The translations under genes were made by a program, and so were the position numbers. Below are positions 44,072-53,045 of a stretch of DNA of 64,000 bases, piece after piece; within the stretch, counting starts at the first letter, position 1; the number at the start of each line of letters is the position of its first letter. The stretch is from Myxococcus eversor (lineage in GTDB: Bacteria > Myxococcota > Myxococcia > Myxococcales > Myxococcaceae). The notes below the pieces were generated by a model that worked only from the letters and a program-made list of their open reading frames with translations, had not been told where the DNA came from and did no database searches. The stretch is taken from positions 62,001 through 126,000 of the forward strand of contig NZ_JAAIXY010000014.1 in assembly GCF_010894455.1 (NCBI RefSeq), read 5' to 3'.

Positions 44072-44893
44072 TCACAGGTACAACGTCACCTTGGTGATGA
44101 AGAAGTCCGCCAGGCACACCGCCACGGAGGTGATCGCCACCGTCTGCGTCGTCGCGCGCCCCACGCCCTCGGTGCCGCCCTCCACCGTCAGGCCCTTGAA
44201 GCAGCCCACCAGCCCGATGATGAAGCCGAACACCGCGCCTTTGAACACGCCGGACGCGAAGTCCATCATGAACACCGCGTCCAGCGCGCCCTTGAAGAAC
44301 AGGTCCAACGAGATGGCGTACTGCGCGTTCACCACCAGCGCGCCCGCCACCAGACCCACCACGTCCGCGAACACCGTGAGCACCGGCATCACCAGCAGGC
44401 ACGCGAGCACCCGCGGCACCACCAGCTTGCGCAGCGGATCCGCCCCCAGCGCGCGGATGGCGTCCACCTGCTCCGTCACCGTCATCGCCCCCAGCTCCGC
44501 CGCCATGCCGCTGCCCAGGCGCGCGCCCACCGTGAGCGCCGTCAGCACTGGCGCCAGCTCCCGGAACAGCGTGAGGATGACCACGCGCCCCACCGTGTAC
44601 TGCACCCCGAAGCGCGCCAGGAAGTAGCCGAACTGCAACGAGATGACGAGCCCGGCGAACGTCGCCGTGAGCAATGCAATCGGCAGCGAGCGCACCCCCA
44701 GCGACTCCACCTGGAAGATGAGCGAGCCCAGGTCGAAGGGCGGCCGCACCGCGCGGCTGAGCACCTGCCCCGTCATCTGCGTCATCGCGCCCAGCGACTC
44801 CAGCCGCTGTTTCGCGCGCTCCACCACCCCGGGGCGCTCCGGCGCCGCGACATCCACCACCTCCGGCGTCTCCACTTCCGCCGAGGGACTCAT
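44072..44893 (-). CDS. mlaE: MlaE-type permease
   Basis: A 273-residue inner-membrane permease of the MlaE/YrbE family, with an N-terminal amphipathic segment and about five or six membrane helices (LPIALLTATFAGLVISLQFGYF, VLTALTVGARLGSGMAAELGAM, RVLACLLVMPVLTVFADVVGLVAG, a region near GVFKGAVFGFIIGLVGCFKGL, and TSVAVCLADFFITKV). The GARLGSGMAAELGAM segment is the family signature. With MlaF and MlaD it should move phospholipids between membranes; direction cannot be read from sequence. ATG 44893 overlaps the stop of the upstream lipoprotein gene (ATGA). Confidence 0.9.
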   Translation of the reverse strand: MSPSAEVETPEVVDVAAPERPGVVERAKQRLESLGAMTQMTGQVLSRAVRPPFDLGSLIFQVESLGVRSLPIALLTATFAGLVISLQFGYFLARFGVQYTVGRVVILTLFRELAPVLTALTVGARLGSGMAAELGAMTVTEQVDAIRALGADPLRKLVVPRVLACLLVMPVLTVFADVVGLVAGALVVNAQYAISLDLFFKGALDAVFMMDFASGVFKGAVFGFIIGLVGCFKGLTVEGGTEGVGRATTQTVAITSVAVCLADFFITKVTLYL

Positions 44894-45390
44894 CCGATGT
44901 GCTCCGACTCGAAGCCCGCCAGCAGCGCGTCGAAGTCCGGCATGCGCTCGGCCGCGAGCCCCGGCGGCGCCACGTAGGAGAAGTCGAAGACGCAGTTGTC
45001 CTTCTTCAACACCACCAGCTCCAGCTCCACGGGCACCCCGTCCATCTTCGCCAGGTAGCGGCTGCGCAGCGCTTCGCGTCCGTCCATCGCGATGAGGAAG
45101 CTGGTCAGCTCCTGGCGCTCCGTGAAGCCCATGAGCAAATGGCGCGTGAGCACCGGGAGCGGCGGGTCGTCGTGCCCCTTGCACGTCGCGTTGATGGAGA
45201 GCGCGCGGCCCGTGCCCTCCTCGGAGAAGGCCAGGTCATTGCCCTCCAGCCAGACCCGGCGCCAGTGCTTGGGCAGCTCGCCCACGCGGTAGCGCACTTC
45301 CGGCTTGGACAACACGGAGTCCTCGAAGCTCACGCGGCGGCAGCCCATCAGGGATGCAAGCAACACGAGCAGCAGCGTCATCCTCGACAT
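44890..45390 (-). CDS. Lipoprotein at the head of the mla operon
   Basis: A 166-residue predicted lipoprotein with signal SRMTLLLVLLASLMGC (Cys17 as lipidation site). The mature part has mixed strands (RVWLEGNDLAFSEEGTGRALSIN, GVPVELELVVLKKDNCVFDFSYV), two or three Cys and no recognised family. It overlaps mlaE by 4 bases, so it is the probable first gene of the mla transcript and may be an outer-membrane partner (the MlaA place is otherwise vacant here; this is not MlaA by sequence). Confidence 0.6.
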   Translation of the reverse strand: MSRMTLLLVLLASLMGCRRVSFEDSVLSKPEVRYRVGELPKHWRRVWLEGNDLAFSEEGTGRALSINATCKGHDDPPLPVLTRHLLMGFTERQELTSFLIAMDGREALRSRYLAKMDGVPVELELVVLKKDNCVFDFSYVAPPGLAAERMPDFDALLAGFESEHIG

Positions 45391-45771
45391 GGCACCGTTT
45401 CTTCGCGTCAGCACTTCCGGCCCTGCGGGCGAGTCATGCGACACCGGGGGCGGCGCCGCAAGAAATTCCGCGCGATAAAACGTCCACTATCCACCCCTCG
45501 CTCCACCCCAGGACGGCGGATGCTCGACACTGAACCTTCCAGGTTTCACGAGCGAGCCACCCGATATCGCCTTGTCGCCGCGCATTCCCGCCACGAAAAG
45601 GGCAGGTCGTCCGCCCCGTCGACAATCAATTTCACCGGGCGGGCGCACAGGGGGAGTCCCTTGGCGCCCCTCGCGTCCGCATGTTCCAACCAGCACTCCA
45701 CCGGGACACGGCGACCTTGCCCGTCCCCTCCTCCCGCATCCGGGAGAAGTCCCCACACGAGGAGGCGACAC
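45391..45771. other. Intergenic region, no gene seen
   Basis: 381 bases between the divergent mla lipoprotein and small membrane protein genes. Open frames here lack ribosome sites. No promoter could be placed with confidence. An AGGAGG site near its right end (about 45760-45765) belongs to the next gene. Confidence 0.35.
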
Positions 45772-46170
45772 ATGGATGGCGGACTCGCGGTGTTCGGCTT
45801 CGGCCTCTTCCTCTTGTCGATTGCCAGCCTGTACGCGCGCACGGCCTATGGCGTGGCGGTAGGGCTGCTGGCCATGGCGCTCGTGTCCATGGGTATGGCC
45901 TTCAGCGAGTCGAAGAAGCTGCGCGAAATCTCCCTCGGCCTGAGCCTGGGGCTGCTGGCGCTGGCGACCATCGCCGTGGCCACCGGCACCGTGTGGTGGC
46001 TGAGCCTGGGGACCTTCTTGTTCGCGGTGGCCTTCGGAGTGCTCTGGGCCGAGTACCGCTTCGCCTTCTTCGAGCACGTCCGACAGGAAGACCTGCCGCC
46101 CAAGCACCAGCACCACGCCCGGCGGATGAACGTGCACTGGCCCTGGCACCGGCGCCGCTCGGCGCCGTGA
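45772..46170 (+). CDS. Small polytopic membrane protein
   Basis: A 132-residue protein with about four membrane helices: LAVFGFGLFLLSIASLY, YGVAVGLLAMALVSMGM, ISLGLSLGLLALATIAVATG and WWLSLGTFLFAVAFGVLWAEY. The C-terminus is a basic, His-rich cytoplasmic tail (PPKHQHHARRMNVHWPWHRRRS). AGGAGG lies 7 bases before ATG 45772. No family is recognised; it is convergent with recF (4-base gap). Confidence 0.6.
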   Translation: MDGGLAVFGFGLFLLSIASLYARTAYGVAVGLLAMALVSMGMAFSESKKLREISLGLSLGLLALATIAVATGTVWWLSLGTFLFAVAFGVLWAEYRFAFFEHVRQEDLPPKHQHHARRMNVHWPWHRRRSAP

Positions 46171-46174
46171 GTCG

Positions 46175-47314
46175 TCAGCCCGCGACGGGGGCGTCCGCGT
46201 CCCGCGTCGTCACCTGCCCGCCATGCACGGAGAGCCACAGCGTGTCCTCCGCCGCGGCCCCGCGCACCAGCGAGCCATCCGTGGTGGACAGGAACACCTG
46301 CGCGCCACTCTTCGCCAGGTAGTCCATCAGGTAGGCATTGCGCTCGGGGTCCAGCTCGCTCGACACGTCGTCCAGCATGAGCAGCGGCAGGAAGCCCATG
46401 CTCGTCTCCAGGTTTTCGATTTCAGCGATCTTCCAGCCGAGCACCAGCGCCCGCTGCTGCCCCTGGCTCGCATAGGCCCGCGCGCTGCGCCCGCCCAGCG
46501 TCACCGTCACGTCGTCCGAGTGCGGCCCCACCGAGGTGAAGCCCCGGTCCAAATCCCTGCGCAGACGCTCGCCCAGCGACTCGCGCAGCGCCAGGGCCAG
46601 CGAGGCCTCGTCCGTCGTGGCGAAGTCGCCGCCCAGGTGCGCCGGGTGGTAGCCATACGAGGCCGGATCCACCGTGCGACCAATCGAGGCGAAGGTCGCC
46701 TGGGCGCGCGGCGCCAGCTCCGCCATCAATGCCCGCCGCCGCGCGTAGATGCGCGCTCCGGCCTTGGCCAGCGTCTCGTCGTAGGCGGCCAGGTAGGCCG
46801 GGTCCGCGGCGCCACCCTCGCGCAGGAGCCGGTTGCGGTTCTTCAGCGCGCGCGCGTATTCGCGGCTCTCCCGGAGGTACGCGGGGAAGCGGTTGAACAC
46901 CGCCCGGTCCAGGAAGCCGCGACGTGAGTCCGGACCGCCCTTCACCACCTCCAGGTCATCCGGGGTGAAGGCCACGACGGAGACACCGCCGAAGTACTCC
47001 TCCAGGCTGGCCGCCTTCTTTCCGTCCACGAAGGCCTGCCGGGTGCCTCCGCCGACTTCCACGGCGATTTCGCGCTCGGCTCCCTTGAGGAGGAAGCGGC
47101 CGGACACGCGCGCCGTCTGGGTGCCCCAGCGCACCAGCTCCGACAGCCGCCCGGCGCGCAGCGGCTTGAGCGTGGCGAGGAAGTAGAGCCCCTCGAGCAG
47201 GTTCGTCTTGCCCTGCCCGTTCTGCCCCACGGCGATGGTGGCATGGGCGCTGGGCGTGAGCGTCACCTGCGCGAGATTGCGGAAGTCTTGGACGTGGAGT
47301 GCGAGGAGGCGCAC
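46175..47314 (-). CDS. recF: DNA replication and repair protein RecF
   Basis: A 379-residue SMC-like ATPase that loads RecA at gaps. The start RLLALHVQDFRNLAQVTLTPSAHATIAVGQNGQGKTNLLE holds Walker A (GQNGQGKTN). Later segments are typical RecF: a region near GPDSRRGFLDRAVF, the ABC-like signature ASQGQQRALVLGWKIAEIE and Walker B LPLLMLDDVSSELD. GTG 47314 gives the standard RecF N-terminus (VRLLALHVQDFRN) with GGTGGGGG upstream; a longer frame from 47371 adds nothing. It lies between dnaN and gyrB on the same strand, but the three genes are separated. Confidence 0.92.
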   Translation of the reverse strand: MRLLALHVQDFRNLAQVTLTPSAHATIAVGQNGQGKTNLLEGLYFLATLKPLRAGRLSELVRWGTQTARVSGRFLLKGAEREIAVEVGGGTRQAFVDGKKAASLEEYFGGVSVVAFTPDDLEVVKGGPDSRRGFLDRAVFNRFPAYLRESREYARALKNRNRLLREGGAADPAYLAAYDETLAKAGARIYARRRALMAELAPRAQATFASIGRTVDPASYGYHPAHLGGDFATTDEASLALALRESLGERLRRDLDRGFTSVGPHSDDVTVTLGGRSARAYASQGQQRALVLGWKIAEIENLETSMGFLPLLMLDDVSSELDPERNAYLMDYLAKSGAQVFLSTTDGSLVRGAAAEDTLWLSVHGGQVTTRDADAPVAG

Positions 47315-47418
47315 GGCCCCCACCGTATATCCGCCTCCGCGCCGGTGCGGGGAGGTTATCTCGCGCTCCACTCACCGAGGGGCCGGGCGAAACACAGACA
47401 CGCTCGCGCAGGAGTCCT

Positions 47419-49470
47419 TCAGGACGCCAGGCTCTTCCCGGCGACAGCGGGCTCCGAGGGCCGCAGCGGCAGCTCCACGGTGAAGATGGCCCCCTCGCCC
47501 GGCTTGCTGTCCACGCGGATGACGCCCTCCATCGCCTCCACGAGCGTGCGCGCGACATACAGGCCCAGGCCCAGGCCTCCGTAGTTGCGCTCGGACACCG
47601 CGCGCTCGAACTTGTGGAAGATGCGCACCTGGGCCTCGGGGCTGATGCCGATGCCCTCGTCGCGCACGCGCAGGAGCGCCCGCTCCGCCTCCAGCTCCAC
47701 GGACACCCGCACGGGCCGACCCGCGCCGTACTTGAGCGCGTTGGACACCAGGTTCGTCACCACCTGCTCCAGCCGCATCCTGTCCCACGCGCCCATCGCG
47801 GACTCCACGCCGGAGACGTCCACCTCGCACTCCGCCCGCTCCGCCTCCGGCTGGAAGCGCGCCACCACCTCCTGCACCAACGCGCGCAGGTCCACCGGCT
47901 CGTACTCCAACCGCAGCCGCCCCGTGCCGATGCGCGACACGTCCAAGAGCCCGTTCACCAGGTCCGCCAGCCGCATCACCTGCCGCAACATCCCCTGCAC
48001 CTCGCGGCCATGGCGCTTCGCCCAGGCGGAGTCCGGGTCCGCCAGCGTCGCGCGCGCGAAGGCCTGCAGCCTCAGCCCCAGCACCGTCAGCGGTGTCTTC
48101 AGCTCGTGGCTCGCCACGGACAGGAACTCATCGCGCACGCGGATGGCCTCCTGCAGCCGCTGCTCCACCGTCTTCAGGCGGGTGATGTCCAGGAAGGGCA
48201 GCACCGTCACCGCGGGATGCCCATGCATCGCGGGCAACATCTCCGAGGAGATGCTGAGCACGAACTCGCCGCCGCGCGTGTGCCAGACGACCTCCAGGCC
48301 CTCCAGCTTCTCGCCCCGCGCCGCGCGGGAGGAGGGGATGTCCTCCGCGCCCAGCCGCCGGCCCGCCAGGTCCGTGATGTGGAACAGCTCGCCGTACTCC
48401 GACGCGGGGGTCCGCATGGGGATGTGCTGTCCATGCAGCCGGTCCGCCGCCGCGTTGGAGAACGTGAGGTCCCCGGTGCCCGGGTCCGCCATCACCACCG
48501 GCATGGGCATCAAGTCCAGCACCGCCTCCAACCACCGGTGCTGGCTCTCCACCGCCTGGCGCGCGAGCACCTGCTCCGTCACCTCGAAGGCGAACGTCAC
48601 CAGCCCGTCCACCCGACCCCGCTCGTCGCGCAGCGGCTCGTAGAGCAGGTTCCAGTACCGCGTCTCCACCTGCCCCCGGCCCGCGTAGTCGAGCGCCATC
48701 GGATACTCGTGGGCCACCACCCGCTCGCCCGTCTCCAGCACCCCTCGGTACAGGCTCACCAGCTCCGGAGAGATGTCTGGAATCGCCTCCACGAGCGTGC
48801 GCCCCACCAGCTCCCGGCCGCCCATCAGCGTCAGCAGCAGCGGGTTGGCGAACTCGAAGCGCAGGTCCGGACCGCGCAGCAGGTTGATGGCCACCGGCGC
48901 CTGGGTGAGCAGTTGATAGAGCCTGCGCCGCTCCAGTTGCTCCGCCTCGCGCGCGGCCAGCTCCGCCGTCACGTCCTTGTAGGCCAGGGCGATGTGGCTC
49001 ACCTCGCCCTCGGAGGACGCGAGCGGGAAGCAGGTGCAGGCGATGGCGATGCGGTGCGCCTCCTTCACCTCGACGTGCCGCAGCTCCTTCACGTCGTACC
49101 AGATGACCGGCGTCTGCACCGTCTCGCCCGCGAAGGCCCGGCGCAGCAGCACGTCCAGCCCCATCTTCGCCACCAGCTCGTCGCGAAAGAGGCTGTACTC
49201 CGGCGGCGGCATGGAGCCGAACATCGCCTCGTAGGCCGGGTTGTACAGCCGGCAGTGCCCCCGCGCATCGAAGATGGCGTACGGCACCGGCGAGTGGAGG
49301 AACAACCCCTCCAGCAACACCAGCGGGTCCGTCGTCACGGAGGCCAATTGCTCGCGCAGCGGGAGGGCCTGGGCCGAGGACGCGCGCGCGCCGCGTCCCC
49401 CACCGGAACCTCGGTCTGCCTCGACGTCTGACTTCCCACCCCGAGGGCCCTGGCCCTTGCGCGTCGCCAC
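47419..49470 (-). CDS. Multi-PAS sensor histidine kinase
   Basis: About 683 residues. Three PAS-like domains: about 40-165 (FLHSPVPYAIFDARGHCRLYN), about 180-300 (LLTQAPVAINLLRGPDLRFEF) and about 300-430 (VLDLMPMPVVMADPGTGDLTF). Then HisKA with His455 in SVASHELKTPLT and HATPase_c with NLVSNALKYG, RDEGIGI and GLGLGLYVARTL. There is no transmembrane segment, so the signal is cytoplasmic, perhaps redox or light through PAS. No receiver gene adjoins. GTG 49470 was used because the longer frame overlaps the divergent gene; true start uncertain. Confidence 0.82.
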   Translation of the reverse strand: MATRKGQGPRGGKSDVEADRGSGGGRGARASSAQALPLREQLASVTTDPLVLLEGLFLHSPVPYAIFDARGHCRLYNPAYEAMFGSMPPPEYSLFRDELVAKMGLDVLLRRAFAGETVQTPVIWYDVKELRHVEVKEAHRIAIACTCFPLASSEGEVSHIALAYKDVTAELAAREAEQLERRRLYQLLTQAPVAINLLRGPDLRFEFANPLLLTLMGGRELVGRTLVEAIPDISPELVSLYRGVLETGERVVAHEYPMALDYAGRGQVETRYWNLLYEPLRDERGRVDGLVTFAFEVTEQVLARQAVESQHRWLEAVLDLMPMPVVMADPGTGDLTFSNAAADRLHGQHIPMRTPASEYGELFHITDLAGRRLGAEDIPSSRAARGEKLEGLEVVWHTRGGEFVLSISSEMLPAMHGHPAVTVLPFLDITRLKTVEQRLQEAIRVRDEFLSVASHELKTPLTVLGLRLQAFARATLADPDSAWAKRHGREVQGMLRQVMRLADLVNGLLDVSRIGTGRLRLEYEPVDLRALVQEVVARFQPEAERAECEVDVSGVESAMGAWDRMRLEQVVTNLVSNALKYGAGRPVRVSVELEAERALLRVRDEGIGISPEAQVRIFHKFERAVSERNYGGLGLGLYVARTLVEAMEGVIRVDSKPGEGAIFTVELPLRPSEPAVAGKSLAS

Positions 49471-49576
49471 GACCCGCAGGCGTAGCAGAAGACAGACTTC
49501 ACTGGCAGCGCTGAAAGGTAGGACATGGGTTGGACATGGCTTGTGGACCCCTTCACGAAAGGCTTTGGTCCGGCCC

Positions 49577-50686
49577 ATGGCGGAGCCACTCAAGACCTTC
49601 TTCGACGCCCGGCTGGTGGAGCGGCTGGGCACCGCGCTGCACAAGGCCCGGTCCTCATTCCCCCTCGACACCTTCCTCGAGGAGGCACGTCAGGGATTGG
49701 AGGGGCACGAGCTCATCGGCCGCGCGCGGCACATCTCCCAGGCCATGCACCGGGCCCTCCCCTCCGACTACCCGAAGGCGGTGGAGGTGGTGGTGCGCTC
49801 ACTGGGCCCGCTGCGGGACACGGACCGGGTGGGCATGGAGGTCTTCTTCTACCTCCCCCACACGATGTTCGTGTCCGAGCACGGCCTGGAGCACTTCGAG
49901 GAGTCCATGCGGGCCCAGCACGCGCTCACCCAGCGCTTCACGGCGGAGTTCTCCATCCGCCCCTTCCTGGAGCGGCACCCGGAGAAGACGCTGAAGCGCC
50001 TGCGCGAATGGACGAAGGACGAGAGCGTCCATGTGCGCAGGCTCGTGTCGGAGGGCACGCGTCCGCGCCTGCCGTGGGCCTCGCGCCTGCGCGCCTTCCA
50101 GGAGGACCCGCGTCCGGTGCTGGAGCTGTTGGAGCTGCTCAAGGACGACGTGGACCTGTACGTGCGTCGCTCGGTGGCCAACAACCTCAACGACATCGGC
50201 AAGGACCACCCGGCCGTGCTGGTGAAGGTGGCGAAGGCGTGGCTGAAGGACGCCTCACCAGAGCGGGAGTGGCTGGTGCGCCACGCGCTGCGCTCCGCCG
50301 TCAAGCGAGGCGAGCCCGCCGCGCTGGAGGTGCTGGGCGCGGGAAAGCCCACCGGAATCGAAGCCCGGGCCACGGAGCTGCCCCGCCGCGCGAAGCTGGG
50401 CGGCGCGGTGGACGTGCGCTTCGTGGTGGCCAATCGCTCCAAGCGCACCCAGTCGCTCGTGGTGGACCTGGCCGTGCACTTCTTCAAGGCGCGCGGCGAG
50501 GCGCCCAAGCCCAAGGTCTTCAAGGTGCGCGCGCTGACGCTTTCGCCCGGCCAGGAGGAGACCCTGGGCAAGCGCGTGTCACTGGCGCGGCTCACCACGC
50601 GCCGCCACTACCCGGGCCCGCACCGCTTCGAGGCGCGGGTGAATGGCGTGGACCTGCCGCTGGGCGAAGTCGACGTGGTGGAGTGA
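49577..50686 (+). CDS. AlkD-like DNA alkylation repair / HEAT-repeat protein
   Basis: A 369-residue protein of the AlkD-like superfamily (COG4335 type). About 270 N-terminal residues form helical HEAT-like repeats (LDTFLEEARQGLEGHELIGRAR, RLREWTKDESVHVRRLVSEG and VDLYVRRSVANNLNDIGKDHP among them), with the WLKDASPEREWLVRHALRS segment characteristic of the family. The C-terminal ~95 residues form a beta-rich domain (AVDVRFVVANRSKRTQSLVVDL). Whether this member excises alkylated bases is unknown. ATG 49577 starts the family-type N-terminus. Confidence 0.75.
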   Translation: MAEPLKTFFDARLVERLGTALHKARSSFPLDTFLEEARQGLEGHELIGRARHISQAMHRALPSDYPKAVEVVVRSLGPLRDTDRVGMEVFFYLPHTMFVSEHGLEHFEESMRAQHALTQRFTAEFSIRPFLERHPEKTLKRLREWTKDESVHVRRLVSEGTRPRLPWASRLRAFQEDPRPVLELLELLKDDVDLYVRRSVANNLNDIGKDHPAVLVKVAKAWLKDASPEREWLVRHALRSAVKRGEPAALEVLGAGKPTGIEARATELPRRAKLGGAVDVRFVVANRSKRTQSLVVDLAVHFFKARGEAPKPKVFKVRALTLSPGQEETLGKRVSLARLTTRRHYPGPHRFEARVNGVDLPLGEVDVVE

Positions 50687-50693
50687 GGCCGCC

Positions 50694-50984
50694 TCAGCGC
50701 GGCCCGAGCAGCTTCACCAGCTTGTTGTAGACGCCCATCACCAGGAGTGGCGACACCCAGGAGCCGATGAAGCGGGCCGGCTGCTGGCGGCCCATCAGCT
50801 CCAGGCTCAGCGACACGCCCATCGAGCACAGGCTGACGAAGAGGAACCAGTGAGAGGGAATCTTGGCCGCCTGCTGCTCCAGCAGGCGGGTGAACGAGCT
50901 GTCCGTGTGCTCCGCGCGCAACACGGGGGGCAGCTCGTATTCGTGCTTCGACGCGGCACTCGCGGGGTTGACGTCCAGGCTCAT
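50694..50984 (-). CDS. Small two-helix membrane protein
   Basis: A 96-residue protein with a hydrophilic, basic/acidic N-terminus and two membrane helices (about 46-66, HWFLFVSLCSMGVSLSLELMG; about 72-93, FIGSWVSPLLVMGVYNKLVKL). It resembles small conserved proteins of unknown function in myxobacteria. It opposes the AlkD-like gene (7-base gap) and is divergent from the DUF1990 pair. No function suggested. Confidence 0.6.
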   Translation of the reverse strand: MSLDVNPASAASKHEYELPPVLRAEHTDSSFTRLLEQQAAKIPSHWFLFVSLCSMGVSLSLELMGRQQPARFIGSWVSPLLVMGVYNKLVKLLGPR

Positions 50985-51109
50985 CGTGCTTCCTCCCCGA
51001 GCAGCCAGGCGGTTCGGCCGCTCGCCCCGCGCGCTCGTGGGAAAGCCCCATGCCTCCCGGCGTCGCGGTCCCCATCATGGTGGGACCGAACCACGCGAAG
51101 GGCGAGAGG

Positions 51110-51748
51110 GTGAACCACCACACCACACCGGACACGGCGGGCGGAGAAGCGGGAGGACTCCAGCTTCCCGAGGCGGGCGCGGGCCCGCTCCTGCAACGCG
51201 ACTACTGGGCCCTCATCCGGCACTGTCGCTACCGGCCCGCCGTCATCCTGGACTGGGTGGCGCGGAGGTTCTCCGAGTTCGCGCCCGACGAGCTGTGTGT
51301 CTTCACGCGTGAGTCCCCGTCCCGTCAGGACCAGCCGCTGGAGGAGGGTGAGGTGCTCACCGTGCACATCGTCGGCGCGGGGACGTTCGGCGTGCGCGTC
51401 ATCCACAAGGACCGGCAGAGCCTGACGCTCGCCACCCTCCCCGGCCATCCGGAGGCGGGGCGCATCACCTTCGGCGCGTACCGCAACGAGTACGGCGACG
51501 TGCTCTTCCACATCCGCAGCCGCGCGCGCTCCGGCTCGCACATGCACCACTGGGGCTTCGTCACCGGGGGCGAGGCGATGCAGACCAACACCTGGACGGA
51601 GTTCGTCCTGCGCGTGGCCCTCTCCGCGGGCGAGGGCGTGGTGGGCGGCATCCACGCGGACACGCAGGAGCTGGCCGAGGAGCCCCAAGGTGGAGACGTG
51701 ATGTCCGGGCCCACCTTCCTCGCGCGAGGAGACGACGCCGATGATTGA
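51110..51748 (+). CDS. DUF1990-like protein (first of pair)
   Basis: A 212-residue protein with the DUF1990-type fold pattern: DYWALIRHCRYRPAVILDWVARRFSEFAP, GTFGVRVIHKDRQSLTLATLPGHPEAGRITFGAYRN and GDVLFHIRSRARSGSHMHHWGFVTGG. Function unknown. GTG 51110 is proposed from a weak purine-rich site, but ATG 51077 or 51050 are alternatives. Its stop overlaps the start of the next gene by 8 bases, indicating an operon of two related proteins. Confidence 0.55.
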   Translation: MNHHTTPDTAGGEAGGLQLPEAGAGPLLQRDYWALIRHCRYRPAVILDWVARRFSEFAPDELCVFTRESPSRQDQPLEEGEVLTVHIVGAGTFGVRVIHKDRQSLTLATLPGHPEAGRITFGAYRNEYGDVLFHIRSRARSGSHMHHWGFVTGGEAMQTNTWTEFVLRVALSAGEGVVGGIHADTQELAEEPQGGDVMSGPTFLARGDDADD

Positions 51749-53003
51749 GTGGCGCTGGTTCTCCGGCTGGACGGATGACGAGCTGGCCCCCCGGCTGGAG
51801 AAGGCGCGCGCGCTGGTGCGCAACTTCACCGCGGCGTCGGGAGAGATGACGCTGGAGGCGGGCTGGAACCAGGTGCACTCGGTGTCCACGCTGGGCCGCG
51901 AGCAGCCGGGCCCGCCGTTGCCCACGGGCCTGTTCGAGCGCGCCCGGGGCGTGATGGAGACCTTCGACTTCTCCGACCCGCGCATCGTCCGCTGGCACTT
52001 CTCCCCCGACACGCCGCTGGATGGGCGCACGGTGCTGCTGGAGCTGAAGTCCCTGGGCGCGCGGCTGCGCTTCCTGTGCGCGGTGCGCGTGGGCGACACG
52101 CGCCTGGAGATTGGCGAGACGTGCAGCGTGTATGGCTTCGGCTTCGTGACGCTGGAAGGACACCTCGAAAAAGGGCGCGAGTGGTTCCTCTTGCGCAAGC
52201 ACCACGACACCGGAGAGGTGCGCTTCGAAATCGAGGCGAGCTGGCGGCCCGGGACGTTCCCCACCGCGTGGAGCCGCCTGGGCTTCGCGCTCGTGGGCAA
52301 GCGCTACCAACGCGCCTGGCACCGGCTGACGCATGCGCGCATGCGCGAGCTGACGCGGCATCATCCAGAGTTCGCGGGCATGCCCGCGCATCACGGCAGG
52401 GTGGACCACTCCGGACACGAGTTGGAGGAGCTGGGCCCGGTGGGCTTCTACACGCAGCGCGCGCCGGGACGATTGAAGTCACAGCTGGAAGAGGAGGTGG
52501 ACGCCGTGGAACGAGGACATTGGTTGACACCCGTGGGGCTGGGAGTGCTCGCGGGCATGCGCAGTCTGAGTGCGCCCACGCTGGTGAGCCGCAAGCTGGC
52601 CCAGTCGCCGGGGGCGAGGACGGACCCGTTGTCCGTCGCCTTTTCGAAGCCCTGGGTGCCTCGGGTGCTGGAGGTGCTCGCGCTGGGCGAGCTGGTGGCG
52701 GACAAGCTGCCGACGACTCCCGCGCGCGTGAAGTGGGTGCCCATGACGGGCCGCATCTTCATGGGCACGATGGCGGCGGCCTCGTCGGTGGGAGGACAGA
52801 CGCGGCGGCGCGTCGTGCTCGCGGCGGCGATGGGCGGACTGGCCGCGGTGGCCTCCACCTGGGCCTTCTACTCGCTGAGGAAGCTGGCCACGGGGAAGCT
52901 CCACATCCCCGCCATGGTGGCGGCCTTCGCGGAGGACGCGCTGCTGGCGGCGCTCGCCACGCGGCTGATGCCCCTCGTGGACGACACGGCCACGGCGAGC
53001 TGA
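51741..53003 (+). CDS. DUF1990-DUF4126 fusion membrane protein
   Basis: A 420-residue protein with an N-terminal soluble DUF1990 domain (about 1-215: VRNFTAASGEMTLEAGWNQVHS, CSVYGFGFVTLEGHLEKGREWFLL and FEIEASWRPGTFPTAWSRLGFALVGKRYQRAWHRL) and a C-terminal membrane DUF4126-like region (about 260-415: LTPVGLGVLAGMRSLSAPTLVSRKL, ALGELVADKLPTTPAR and VGGQTRRRVVLAAAMGGLAAVAS). Both families are of unknown function. The first gene of the pair carries only the DUF1990 part, suggesting a complex or duplication. Convergent with the gene at 53027. Confidence 0.65.
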   Translation: MIEWRWFSGWTDDELAPRLEKARALVRNFTAASGEMTLEAGWNQVHSVSTLGREQPGPPLPTGLFERARGVMETFDFSDPRIVRWHFSPDTPLDGRTVLLELKSLGARLRFLCAVRVGDTRLEIGETCSVYGFGFVTLEGHLEKGREWFLLRKHHDTGEVRFEIEASWRPGTFPTAWSRLGFALVGKRYQRAWHRLTHARMRELTRHHPEFAGMPAHHGRVDHSGHELEELGPVGFYTQRAPGRLKSQLEEEVDAVERGHWLTPVGLGVLAGMRSLSAPTLVSRKLAQSPGARTDPLSVAFSKPWVPRVLEVLALGELVADKLPTTPARVKWVPMTGRIFMGTMAAASSVGGQTRRRVVLAAAMGGLAAVASTWAFYSLRKLATGKLHIPAMVAAFAEDALLAALATRLMPLVDDTATAS

Positions 53004-53016
53004 AGCGGAACGTCAG

Positions 53017-53045
53017 GGCCTCTCGCTCAACCGTGGCGAGAGGCC
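53017..53045. terminator. Perfect 10-bp hairpin spanning a convergent gene end
   Basis: GGCCTCTCGC (53017-53026) pairs exactly with 53036-53045; the 9-base loop holds the stop codon of the minus-strand gene. Probable bidirectional transcript end without a T tract. Confidence 0.5.

Noticed and set aside
49471-49671. N-terminal extension of the PAS histidine kinase (67 residues).
   Set aside because: It runs through the start of the divergent AlkD-like gene and has low-complexity Ser/Arg content without a ribosome site.
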